In this document: positions 43,901-57,300 of the stretch, one piece after another
How the letters are laid out: each line of letters begins with the position of its first letter
Position numbering within the stretch: position 1 is the first letter of the stretch
The notes under the pieces: generated by a model
Databases searched by the model: none
Told to the model about the DNA's origin: nothing
Seen by the model: only the letters and a program-made list of their open reading frames with translations
Source of the DNA: Macrosoma leucophasiata
Lineage: Eukaryota > Arthropoda > Insecta > Lepidoptera > Hedylidae
Reading direction: 5' to 3'
DNA: 64,000 nt
Assembly (NCBI GenBank): GCA_036365455.1
Contig: JAWQUS010000008.1
Location: forward strand, 16,785,501-16,849,500
Made by a program: the position numbers and the translations under genes

Positions 43901-45120
43901 GCTATGTTCTATACGAAGCGCAGCGGCACGAAGCATAGCGTAGCAGAGACAAACCCCACAATGTTTCGTGACAATCAATAGAAAATCAATAGAACCTAGC
44001 ACAGCACAGCTCAGTATAACGCTCTGTTAAAAATGCAATTTGTAGCATAAGTATTACTGTTACTTTATTATAACTGAGAATATAATAATTACTGCGAGCG
44101 ATGAGGTGGGACGAATCATGGCAAGTTCCGTGCATTGATCTTTACAGAAAAAAATGAAAAAAGGTACATGGTAACACAGCTTTGAAATATTATCTAGGCA
44201 ACCCAAAAAACATTTTTCAAAGCCATTTTACCCCGTACCATTTTGCATTACCATATCCAAAGAATAAATAGATAAATATTTAATTTGCTTCCACCATAAT
44301 GTCACAGAGATACTAATACCAAACATGAGAGCTTTATTCATACATTCGCATTGATCAATCATTTTTATTCTTAACGACTATATTATTATCATAAATTATA
44401 AGGTACATAGTACTCTGAATTCGCAGATTATATACATAATCATTCGCATTCTAATTAAACACAAAAACAAATTTAAGAGACCCAGTACGCAGTAGCACAG
44501 TTCATTGACACTTAAATACTACGTTCTTAGGTATGACTAGTTTTTTAGTAAAATTGATAATGCATAAAATTGTGGTCGTATATTTACGTCTCGTTACGGG
44601 TTCTTATAGGGAAAGAAAAATCTCATATTATAAAAGACGATAGTTAAGTTTAAATATTATTGTTATAAAACATTTGGTTACATTAATATGGGTATAGAGT
44701 AAAAAAATTGTGATAATGTACACATTGAGCGAAGCTGCCAGTAAGAAAAACGGCAATAATCATTTAGACAAAACCTGAATGTATGATACTCTAGTGTAAA
44801 ATTCTTTGGCATGTTATGCGCTATACATTAAAGAACACGTGTACTATAGAATAATGATGTCAAATGTTGGTGTAATTTTAAATTATTTAGCTACGAACGC
44901 TTTCACGATCATGAGAAAAACTAAAAAAACAGAGGTATATTTTCTTTAACATTTTTTTTCGTGTGACTATAATTATTTTTGCAAATCAACCCTGAAGGTT
45001 GATTTGCAAAAAAATATAAAAGTTGTTAACACGGTTAAAAAAAATGTATATAGGTAACTATTTATTCAAAATAGACACAACATTAATTGTTTGAGGAGCT
45101 TTTATGGTACCACAATTACT
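41000..45120. other. no gene seen, repeat-poor stretch
   Basis: Over 4 kb without an element I recognise, unlike the rest of the window. A CpG-richer patch lies at 43850-43960. Confidence 0.4.
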
Positions 45121-45126
45121 ATTTAA

Positions 45127-45614
45127 AGAGCCATTTAGATGGAGATAGTTTCTCGTCTCGAAGATACGATTATCGAAGGAATATAAAAAAATCTTCTTCG
45201 TCTAAACACTCGCTCTTCTCGCTCGTTGCCATGGGCGTTAATCGCCTCGCAACGGAATATAATTGTGTCCGTGTAAACAGAATTTCAAAGATGACATATC
45301 TCGCACTGAAATCGGTTCAAACTGATTTGTACGATACTCGTATGAACTTGAAAATATGTCATACGAGATCGTGTATAGACAAGCCGAGATTCTCTTAAGC
45401 AAGAATCTGCTTACGATAATTTCGTCGTGTAACAAACATAGGCAATTATCGCCTGGCGATATATCCTGGCGAATCTCGTATGACATAATCGTACGCGAGA
45501 TTTTAGTTCTTGCCTGTGTGTAAACAATTTGACACGATTATGTTATGGCGATTATTGCTCGTACGATTTTCTCGAACCAAACGTACGAGAAACTCTCTCC
45601 ATCTAAATGGCTCT
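45127..45614. mobile_element. TAA-flanked TIR element
   Basis: The ends AGAGCCATTTAGATGGAGA and TCTCCATCTAAATGGCTCT are flanked by TAA on both sides. The inner arms continue GTTTCTCG/CGAGAAAC. The 488-bp interior is rich in CGTACGA, ATACGAG and CTCGTA motifs and has no transposase frame. The PIF/Harbinger assignment rests only on the 3-bp target. Confidence 0.75.
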
Positions 45615-45619
45615 TAAGT

Positions 45620-48150
45620 CTCATTATTTTTTGTGTATGATAGCAAATTATCAATAAATCAAAGTCGGACCTGGCCACTATATTTGGTCACATAATTTGA
45701 CTGATACCAAATTAAACATATTAATACAGTATATAACATATTATGGAATATGATTCAACATTAGTAGTTTGAATCTGGGGAAATCCAATATTTATCCCTT
45801 ATTCATAATTATTTTATAAAGTGTGCTCATTCTTACAAAATGAGCAAAAATGAATTCATAAAAACTTTGGAATAATAAAAATAAATAATTTTATAACTGA
45901 TGTGAACTAAACATCGATAAAAAAAACTTTTTGCAAATCTGACGTCGCACGAAAATTTCAACGAACATGCTTTGTATTTATTTTATATTCCGATTAGTTT
46001 TATCTCGTGAAAATGTGGAATAAGTGCCCGTTGTATACGAAAAAAAATTAAGGTTTTCCAACCCACACATAGCTATACTTTGCATAGTATTAATTTAGAA
46101 ACTAGATGTTCTTTTGGGCGTAAATGTAGTAAAATAATATTCATATAATCGAACCTTAATCAACGCAACTGTTGTAAATAGCATACCAATCATTTAGCAT
46201 AATTACTCGCAGCATCATAGGTATGTGAATTAATAATATGCTTTAATTTATTAAAATTCTGTACATGTACTTTATGCCAATAATATAGTAAAGTGAATGT
46301 ATGCTGTTAAATTGTATACTATTTAAGGGTAAAACCACGTGAACTCCATTAAAAGCTTATTACTTCAGAATACATTCTTTTATAACATCTCTAAAAGCAG
46401 ACAATAATATATTCGATTATAATATATACTGATTATTATTTGTAAATTGCAACTATAAATATTCAATATTGCAATAAAACGAATTAATCAAATATACTCA
46501 TCGTATTCACTAATAATAAACGCTATTCAAAACATGTTTAAATTTTTCTATGCCTTTATCAATTCTAATTTTATTACTCATGTTGTTTTCAATTAAACTA
46601 TTTTATAGTGTTCTCACACGTCCGTACGAGATGGCACCTAATGTTCTAGTCTTCTAATGGAATGCTTTTGTTTTCAATTACAATAAAGTTTATCTAAATT
46701 TATTTTAGAAATCTGTAACTCTCAATGAAGGTAATCACATTACACCAAAGAGAGTTGCGAAATGTGAGTCAATTGAATGAACATTAATACTGTGCAGTCG
46801 GTTCGAATGATACAGACACCTAATACATTATAACCGTCGAATATATCTGAGGCACTGGTCACAAACGTGGTTGGAGGTAGACAACTCAAGTTATACACAC
46901 GATATAATGGTGCAGGGAAAGAAGGGTTATTGAATGGTCATTTTCGATAACTTTATCCTTTGCTAGAAACGACCATGCACTCGTCAACATAATGAATTAA
47001 AGCGGCATTGCTGCCTTCTTCTATCTTAAGTAGCATAGAACCGTAGCCTGGGTTACACCACTTATGCACCAATATCTTGGTGCAACGCAGGCTTAGAATA
47101 AATAATCAACACCAGAATGCGTTGTGCTTTCTCCGAATTTGTTTTAATTTAAGCGATCGCGAGATGACGTTAACAGCAAACTGAAAATATAAGAACCAAC
47201 GTATTGAAAGCTCTAACACTTGTTTTTTATTGTTTTATCATTATAATATAAGAGATCTGCAGTGCGTTAAAATGTTGATTAATCATCGTTCAAGCTTTAT
47301 ACCATAGACAGAATATAGTTGATTCTGTCGATATTGACCGCGAGTAGTTTCGTATCAAATGGTCTACTAAAAAGAAACTCCCTTCTCTACCTGACCGCTT
47401 CGTCCGATAAAAGCGTGAACGCTTATTACTTCTAAGAGGCACAATAAACTTATCCAGTTTAAATTAATTACACACATATATGGTCGCACGTGATAACATG
47501 AACACATTTCGCCGCGAGACGTTGTTGACATGATCATAATGGCACCTTCAAACGAATATGGGCACACGATAACGTCAATAAACACTTCAAAATACCTATC
47601 CTAGTGATTGTGGTAAAATTGTGCATGACTATCGATACGGGCCTTAAGCGCTGGACGACAGAGTGGGGATAATTTGTGCATTGTACACTTATAAAATGCT
47701 CACCATTGGTTGAAGAATGTGATCAAAGATGATGTGTAGAGCGAGAGTAAAGAACGAATCACGGACGGCGGTTATGACGCGTCGTGCGATGGACCAATCA
47801 TTGTATTTAGATTCCTTCGACCTCGCGACTCACCTCATACCACCAAAATGACCCAGTAATTCACATCTGAAGATCAACGCCCAAATCCGTGTCGATAATA
47901 ATACCCGATGACTAGAATATTCGTCGCTGTCTATCAGCGAACGTTTGCAGTACAATCAAAATTCTTAAGGTAGGTACTAACTAATAAGCTACAATAGATT
48001 CACTAATAACAAATACAGGTACAAAACGACAACTAATCACATTAAAATTATTACAATGAGTGTGCATTTTGAAAATTATAATTAACATACATTTGAGATC
48101 CATTAATGCGAAAAAGACTAGTGGTTTGAACATCTAAGGAATAGTGGAGT
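45620..48150. other. region downstream of vari
   Basis: AT-rich DNA that may include distal 3' UTR of vari. The only element seen is the family G copy at 47044. Confidence 0.4.
47044..47095. mobile_element. family G MITE, minimal copy
   Basis: TAGCCTGGGTTACACCACTT and ATCTTGGTGCAACGCAGGCT are inverted ends with almost no interior. Confidence 0.65.
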
Positions 48151-48156
48151 TTTATT
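48151..48156 (-). terminator. poly(A) signal candidate of vari
   Basis: AATAAA on the minus strand lies 36 nt past the vari stop codon. It is the nearest canonical signal; a longer 3' UTR using more distal signals toward 45-47 kb cannot be excluded. Confidence 0.5.
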
Positions 48157-48191
48157 CCAGTATTTTTCTAGAGAGGTGTCCTATGTTTCGT

Positions 48192-48368
48192 CTACTGTAC
48201 CCAAGAGGCCGGCACCCAGAGCGGCTCAGATTGCACTCTCCAGGCAGCCTTCAGGAGCTGTGTGAGGGCACTCGCCAAATCCTCATTCACTATTTCCTCG
48301 TCAAACATGTAGCCGTATAGGAAATTTATGCGGTTTGATGAACGTATCACGTCGCTAAACTCTTCCTC
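48192..48368 (-). CDS. vari: vari exon 11, C-terminus and stop
   Basis: The acceptor is CGTTTCAG|GAGGAA; 58 codons are followed by TAG at 48194-48192. The exon encodes [20 protein letters not shown] and then [19 protein letters not shown], ending WVPASWVQ. This is the last helical pair of the kinase-like domain and the family-typical C-terminus. Confidence 0.94.
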   Translation of the reverse strand, partial: EEEFSDVIRSSNRINFLYGYMFDEEIVNEDLASALTQLLKAAWRVQSEPLWVPASWVQ

Positions 48369-51300
48369 CTGAAACGAGTAAAGAAAAAACATTTTTTTAT
48401 TATACTATGTTTAGCAGAGTTTAGGCGGGAACCTTGGAGGAGGTGTGTGGTGCTCTTAGTTTATTTAATTTTCTCGGTGCATTTTAGAGTTATATTAAAT
48501 AAAGAAGGTGGCATTTTGTTAGATATAGGTTTACAACAGTGCCTGTGTATAGTGAAATAGAATAACAGTGCAAAAACACATCTTTTCAAGTTGCCTCCAA
48601 AACTTCATTGTAAATGTTCTGGTAAAGTAGCCAACGCTTTACTCGAATTACTGACTGTGACTCTGACTGACTGATAATTGACTGACTGACTCTGACTTTA
48701 ACTGCTTTTACGCTGCTTATTACGAATACGAAATATCGTTTTACTTGACACTGGCAATATGAGTAATAGCGATGCCATTATAAACAAAAAAAGAAAAAAA
48801 ATATGTTTAGCATGCTTCAGAACTAGTTACTTCTTTTAAAGGAGACTTTTAGAAAATAAATGTACGGAACACGGACCCATTCTGACACTAAATACCCTTA
48901 AGCCATACTCACAGTGAATGCTCTCGAAGATTCCTTGTCGAAAGTGGAACGTGCGTTAGCCAGTGTTCTAGTTTCGATGAATCTCTCCAAGGGCGGGGGT
49001 CGCACGAACACTATGTAAGGACGCAGGCGGGGCGTGCGTAGCATCTTCAATGCCTGCCAGTGGGGACTAATCACGCAAACGCGACCTTCAACAAATAAAT
49101 TCTGTATGAAGTTTAAATGAAGTCGTGGTGCAACCCAGGCTAAGTAAATACTACACGTCACTGTAATACAGTAAAGTCAGATATCTACTTGTTAAAGCGC
49201 TGCGAATACGATTTTATGGTTTAGAAGAAAGGATACGCGATGGAGGAAATGTTTCATCAGGCCAATATTGAAACTCGCTCTCTTTCTCTTCTGTGTAGTG
49301 ACCGCGAGCCAAGAGACTGGCACAAAATTTACTCAGGCAACTTCACTCATCATCATCACTGTAGCCCAGAGGTTCCCAGACTATTTTTTTTTATAGATCC
49401 CTTTCAATTTTTTTCTGGTTTCGGTGGACCCCTTTGCTAACATTTATATCACTTTCCCATATATTCCATTTTTATTTACGCATATACGTAGACCATCGAG
49501 CCTCCCATAGACCCCAGGGGGTCTATATGGATCACTTTGGGAATCACTGCTCTAGCCGAAAGACGTCCACTGCTAGACAAAGCCTTCCCCAAAGACTGTA
49601 CACCCACCCACAACAGTACTGTGTCATTAGGGCAATATGCCATAATCGCCACGCTTGGCAGGCGGATTGGCGATCGCGTTTTATCGCGAGACGCTTCACG
49701 TTGTCAACTTCACTCAGTAGCATTTATATTTTGCGCATACTATGGATAGGTAATTCTTACAAAACTCAAACTACATTTTTTTCAATCACTTGGAAATAAT
49801 AGAATTTGCTTGTGATAGGTCAAATTACAAATTTAAAATTCAATCAATCCAAACAATCGATACGTTGTTTAATATGTCAAAGTAAACAAAATAAAATAAA
49901 TAATGGTCCAAAAATACTTAATAATTTAAACAGGTATCAACAGAATGTTCCATACTCTCTTTTACAAACGGCAAGATAAGAAGACTAAACAAAAGAATAT
50001 GGGACATTCTTTATTATTCACTGGCAGAGGTCCAAAGCCCACATTACTGAGAAAAAACCTGCCAAAACAAAACTCAGTAGGGTCTTTTCACAATAACCAG
50101 AAACGTTATTATTATTGAATTTATAATATTAATAGCCGAATACTCAAACGTCACTCAATAATAAGTAGCCGTCAAATATGCGGTATCTCTATCGTTTGAA
50201 CGTGTTTTATAAAGACAGAAGACTTTTAAGTCCCACTTAGATTTAAGGGACGTTTGAGTATTTGGCCGTAAGACTCACCGGAATTGATAATAGTTTCAAC
50301 ACTCTCAGCCGATGTCCCATAAAGGTTGCCCTTATACTCGCCGTGTTCTATAAATTTCCCCTCAGATATATCTTGCTCCATTTTCTCACGGGAAACGAAT
50401 ACGTACTCCTTTCCATTTTGTTCGCTCGATTTCTGAGGTCGGGATGTGACTGTACACAAAATATAAGATTGAGAATAAGATAAATTGTTAGAAATTTGAC
50501 TTATCTTTACTGTAGGTAGACAAAAATAAAATTTAGTGTCAACGTTGGATAGATCAGCGGACGCAGACTTATTATTCCTTATTATACTATACTAAAAGAA
50601 GACATTACGCAAAAACATTTATATAAAACATAATTATGTTACTAAATGGAAACTTAAAATATTATTATCATCATGGGAATTTATTACAATACTTGTATTT
50701 CAGTTTATAATATTAATTATCAATACATTTCGCTGAAAAAGCAATTGCTAAAAATGTTGCATAGGACTTATTTTATAAATAGGTAAAAGTGGAGGCATTT
50801 ACCAAACTTTCCATCGAATTTAATTTTGCTACTCTTCCCATTATTTTGTACACTGTTGAAGAATTCGGGGTAATCATACACACCTCGATTATTGACTTTT
50901 ACGTTTTTTAAACGTCAATAAATTGTAACTTAAACTTATTGTCACCTAACCACCAAAAGTATAGTAACCAAAATAAATGTTCTTCCATGATACTGGCGCA
51001 GAAAGTTCAGTTAAAGGCACGGCAAACATATCAATTAAATTACATGTATTAGGTAAATTTTATTTTTAAAGAAAAATGGAAAGAAAAATTCGAATTCAGG
51101 CGAGACTCGAACTCGCGACCTACTGGGAAACTAGTCCAGCCCTAATCTATTCCCAGTAGGTCGCGAGTTCGAGTCTCGTCTGAAGTCGAATTTTTCTTTC
51201 CATTTTTCTTTAAAAATAAAATATATTTCACAAGCATGTGTTAATGCGAAATAATATAAAAACAATTGTATTAGATAATATTGGTATACAGTATTATAAG

Positions 51301-54300
51301 TACCGTGATATCGTAGTTATAAAGTTAGTACCGCAAGTAAATATATAACAATATGAAAGTAAAAAAAAGCGCTCAGCGTGTCTTAAGGTTGTAGACGTGA
51401 TGTATGGGTTCCGGAGTCTGCTCGAAGATGAACTTCATTTAATTTCTCTCTAAAACTGTCTCTCTCAAAAAAAAACTCTCATTACTTTTCTTTTCGAATA
51501 CAAGCGCGGGTCCGTATTTAAAAAAAAAGATTTCGACGAATTGATAACCCTCTCCTTTTTCGAAGTCGTTTAAAAATAATTTATTATTTTAGCTGCTAAA
51601 TTATTCTCCACTAGTGGACGATAGGGTCGTCACATGCCGACGCCTCGAGAGACAGTTAATAATTCGTTTTAATTCATTATAACATATGGGAAAGATATAG
51701 TTTTGCATAATTATGAATATTACCTATCGCTCAATCATCTAAAGCCGTAGATGCAATTTCGCAAAGCAGGCAGTATATGTAACATTGATCTGTCGCAATC
51801 GTACAATAAAAAGGAAGCTGCGCAGAGTCGCAGTCACGCAAACAGTTAAACATCATCATCATTTCAACTTAAAGACGTCCACGGGTGGACAAAAGCCTCC
51901 CCCAATGATGTCCGGTGAATGAATGGCGTGACGCTGCAGCCCACCCCATTATTGCATTAACTGCTACCCTATTGGAATGACTGCCATTGTTCGGTGGACT
52001 GACAGCATTACCGGCAGAATTAGTCTCCACTAGTGGACGATAGGGTCGTCACATTCCGACGTCTTGAGAGACAGTTAATAATTGGTTTTAATTCATTATA
52101 AAATATAGGTATGGGATAGATTTCCTTTTGCATAATGATGAATATTACAGAGTAGATGCAATTTCGCAAAGCAGTATAAATATATGTAACTTTGATCTGT
52201 CGCAATCGTGCAATAGAAAGGAAGCTGAGCAGAGACGTACAACGCAAGCGTATTTCACTTATTACCGAACAGACTTAGAATAAAATAATAAGGTAACGTA
52301 ACTTCACGTCTGTAATCTCCGAAGGGGTAGGCAGAGGTTGCATGCATTCAAGCATACATGCAAACACCCACGATTCGCCGGTTACGTTTTTGGCCCATGT
52401 AACAGGTGGCGAGCCTGTTGACATCTCCGGGCACATTACCATACTTCGAGGTACTGAGAAATTTCCAGAAAATGGAAACATCCCAATAGAACCAGAGATA
52501 AAGGACTTTACACCATTATCTCAGATAACCCCCTACCCGGGACCTCGAACCCAGGACCTCAGCGTAGTAGTAGTGGCCTGCTACCAGTAGGCTACCGAGA
52601 CAGCAAAGTAGTTTTAAAGAAGTGTAATCAATCGCAAAAAGTGGCAGTTCAATTTTCAGCTCATAACAACGAGCCGTTGTGCCACTTTTATATCGTGCTT
52701 TGTATGAGAGTTACACTTCTATAGAATTACTTATTCCTAGTGAACAGAATACCTTTTTCTTAAGACAATTCGTAATAATTACTTTTGTATGATGTGGAAA
52801 CAGAAATTTGTATACCTATGTATCTATACCTCGAAAATCATAACTTGATTTATTCGTTCGTAGCTACTTCTTTTTACAAACGACGACCTACATCTACATT
52901 ACTACATATAATAGGTTGGGGAAAAAGTCTTTTCGCATTATAGTATGTATGAACTTGTAATAAAATCTCTTTGGCTGTAGTATTTGTATCTGGCTGGTTT
53001 TGGTATCATTGAAAGTTAAAATTTTAAAGAACATAATTCTAAATTCAAATTAGGTAAATGTGTGATTTTCATTTGTTTTTCGTACTGTCATGATGAGTGA
53101 ATCTAATGAAGAAATTTGATACATTTTAAAATTTTACTACAAAGAAGGCAAAAATGCAACGCAAGCCGCGAAAAAAATTTGCGATGTTTATGGACCTAGT
53201 GCAGTGTCTGTGAGAGTAGCACAAATTTGGTTTAAGCGTTTTCAATCCGGAAATTTTGATGTCAAGGATGCACCTCGCTCTGGTCGCCCTATTACGGATA
53301 AAATGGATGCCATTTTTGAAAAAGTGGAGCAAGATCGACATATCAGTAGTTACGACGTAGCTGAAGAACTGAGAATTGATCACAAAACAGTTTTGGCGCA
53401 TTTGAAAAAAGCTGGGTACAAAAAAAAGCTCGCTATTTGGGTACCTCACAAGCTCACTGAAAGAAACCTAATGAACCGTGTACTCATTTGTGATTCTTTA
53501 TTACGACGTAATGAAACTGAATCATTTTTTAAGAAGCTGATAATTGGTGATGAAAAGTGGATCACGTACGACAAGAACGTGCGAAAAAGGTCGTGGACAA
53601 AGGCCGGTCAGGCTTCACAGACTGTGGCAAAACCCGGGTTAACTCGCAATAATGTGATGTTTTGTGTGTGGTGGTATTGGAAGGGCATTATTCATTATGA
53701 GCTATTACCACCTGGCAGGACTATCGATTCTGAACTCTACTGCGAACAACTGATGAGATTAAAGTAAGAAGTTGAGAGAAAGCGGCCGGAATTGATCAAC
53801 CGAAGGGGTGTGGTGTTTCATCATGATAACGCTAGACCTCACACATCTATAGCCACTCAGCAAAAATTAAGAGAGTTTGGCTGGGAGGTGTTAATGCATC
53901 CGCCGTATAGTCCTGAACTTGCACCTTCAGATTTCCACCTGTTTCGGTCTCTTCAGAATTCTTTATGCAATGTTAGGTTAACATCACGAGAGGACTGCCA
54001 AATCCACTTGTCGCGGTATTTTGATGAGAAGTCCCAAAATTTTTATAGCAATGGGATCATGTCCCTACCTACAAGATGGCAAAAGGTTATCGAACAAAAT
54101 GGTACATACATACTTTAGTTAAATATAAATAAACTATATTAAAAAATGTTTTGAATTATCTTAAAAAATGCGAAGAAACTTTTTCCCCAACCTAATATGT
54201 TGACGTTGTTATCTATACTAATATTATAAGGATGAAACATTTTTTTGTATGTATGTTTGTAAAGTTTTCACACAATAAATACTCAACTGATTTCAAAAAT

Positions 54301-57300
54301 TATCTCACCATTAAAAAACTTTATCTTCACTGAGTGACAAGGCATTCATTGCACCCGTGCGAATCCGGGGCGAGCCGCTAGTATTATTATATGTTTACGT
54401 CGAAAATTCTCTTTCGTTGAATAACATAAAATGATAAAATATGTATCAATGAAATATTCTTAATACACATTAGAGAGAAATGCTCGCTCTTGCAATACAT
54501 AATAAGAACAACTATGTGAGAATAGTACTTTACAGCCTTCAATATTCATATTACATTCCACATTCCATTTATCCAATTCGACATAAAAATAATTCAATCC
54601 CATAATAATAATTGTATAACAAAAAGGTAAATCTTTTATATTTTTCCTTCTTATGCGATTGTAAATTCAAGTAAGTACAGTACCTGGCAAGAATTATTGC
54701 ACATCGACTTTAAGATAGAGATTTCGGCTAATTTTAGTTCTGTAAAGCGTTGTCTCTTTCGCACACTACCTACTTGAAGTTAGTCGATAATTTTGATCAA
54801 ATTTTGACTTATACCACTTGGTTGTTTATGGGTAAAATAAACTCACATGGTACCGGTGTAACGTATTTCTCCGAATCGGTAGCGATCAGACGTCTGCGCA
54901 ACTCGTTTCTGCCTACACCGGGGGCCCCGACCAGGACTATAGGCCTCACTAAGCCCGGCCTGGGATACAAACGGGCAACTTCCTCATAAGTCGGTATGAC
55001 TTCGCGATCAAAATCGTCGTTTTCCTTGATGTCGTATATTACTTTCTTCACTTTGGGCATAGACTTGCAAGGGAGGAGGGCCGTGGCCGTCGGTGTGGGT
55101 GAACAAGGTGTTTTGGGGCCACAGTCTGAATTTGTGTTAGACGAACTGCACAATGCTGGCTTGCCTGAGAACATACGAAAATATACATTATATCTACCAA
55201 ATTCTTCTTTCTACTAAAATATACTGAAATAATAGAATAAAATTTCGCGCGGCAAATTTATGGCGCAACAGATTTCTTTTATTCGATTTCGGGATTGGTT
55301 GGCCCCATTGTAAAGGTTGCTCAAAGATATTTTAAAGTAACACCTTAAAAAACGTCTTTAAAATCACCGCGCACGTTAATGATTCTAGAAAAACCACCTC
55401 CAACGTCACAGATAGGTTCTATTTTGGAAAAAAACACATATTACCCTTACCATCCATTGTCTGTGGGTCAGCCTGTCGTTCGTGTATGATACGACCTTCT
55501 TGCAACGCGCGAGACGGGATCAAACCTGCGCGCATCACTTTGTCACCTTCGCGGCGTGCCTGCCACCTGCGATACAATCAAACATTCAATATATATTTGT
55601 TTTTCATCAAACATTCAATACATTTTTTTTTTTCATATTCATAGTGAGTCATAACTATAACCTCCACACATTAAGTCTGGGTTGCACCAAGATATTTGTT
55701 AAAGTTAAAGTAATTTACATTTCACATCCTTCTCTAACTTAAAGAAAATCTGTTAAAGTTAGAGAAGGATATGAAATGTTACAATTACTTTAACTCTTAT
55801 CAAATATCGTGGTGTAACCCAGGCTAAAAAGAAAAAAGAATAGAAGTGTCAACGGAATTACGCGTTGCGGTATCAAATGCCAACTCAATCGGTTAGTAAT
55901 TTCGTCGATATAATTTGAATCACAACTAACAAGCTAAAACGCAATTTGCTGAAAGGTTACGTGATGGTAAATTGAATATCAATTCAGCTTGGAAATACAA
56001 TCTATCTATTGAAAGTCCTTTTTACAAGGTTCTGTAGACTGTAGAGCACATAATATTCGCTATATCGATCCGGCAGTCCATCCGTCTGCAGCAGCCTAGC
56101 TCGAAGACTCTTAATACTAGGAAGTTATAATTTATCATAGCATTGTATGTCAATTAACATGAATATAAATATTAAATGATCCAAGAAAGTTTTTTTTTTA
56201 ATAAACGTTAGAGTAGATACCTTCCCTACACGTAAAGTGAGAATGTATTTTTTTTCCACTCCCTATAGCGTGGGATAACGCTGAATAGATCTTTGAAAAA
56301 AATTGTGAATATGAGAAAATAACTTCTTAATCAAGGGAACAGTTTGTGAAATATTAAGCCTGGGTTGCACCAAGATATTTGTTACAATAATAATGGCAAC
56401 CCATTATACGTCCCACTGCTGGGCACGAGTCTCTCCTCTTTTTGAGGGGAGGCCTGGAGCTTACTCCACCACGCTGCTCCAATGCGGATTGGTAAAGGTG
56501 GGAGGGTTAGTGGCCAACCTGCTGTCGGATGTTTTCACCGACAGCGCTGTTTGACTGTTTCAACCGCCCATAAGGCCTCTGACAAGGTTTAAGACTGCTA
56601 TCTACCGATAGCAACCGGGATCGACGGCTTAACGTGCAGTTAACGAAAACGAAAACGCGCATTTAATTTGACACTAGTGGTCACCCATCACACTACCCGA
56701 CCGCGCCCATGGTGCTTAACCGCTTATGGTCTACACCAGGTCCAACTTGTTTTTTACAATAACTTTAACAAATATCTTGGTGCAGCCCAGACTAAGCTTT
56801 AAAGTGCGAACTTTAGCTAAGCGGTAAAAACTTACCAATAAGCATCATCCTGCGACACAATATGCAAAACATCACCCTTTGTAAAATTCAGTCCAGCCTC
56901 CTTACACGGTATGTACGGGTCTTCAGAGGAGTCATAGTTGAAAAGCGCCCTCACTCTGACCTTGCTTTCTCGCGAGCCACCCTTGCCAAAGGATGGCACC
57001 AATTTGAATGTGATTGTGCCTTCCGAGCTTTGCTATAATATTTAAAAAGACAATACCTATTAAAAGCTAATTCTTTTAAATTTTAATTATATGATAATTA
57101 AAATTTAAAATAAAATTCACGCTTGTTTTCCCCGAAGAGAGGTAGGCATGTGTAAATCAAGCCCAGAAATCGCCATTTGCCTTTTGTTTCATATACCTAA
57201 CTAGCAGTTGCCCGCGGCTTGGCCCGCGTGGATGTCGTTTATAATCCTGTAATATAATAATTTTCTTTGCTATAAACCTCACGGAGCCCGAGACCTTTCC

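Noticed and set aside
45087..45398. 103-codon plus-strand frame
   Set aside because: It lies almost entirely within the TAA-flanked TIR element and is not transposase-like.
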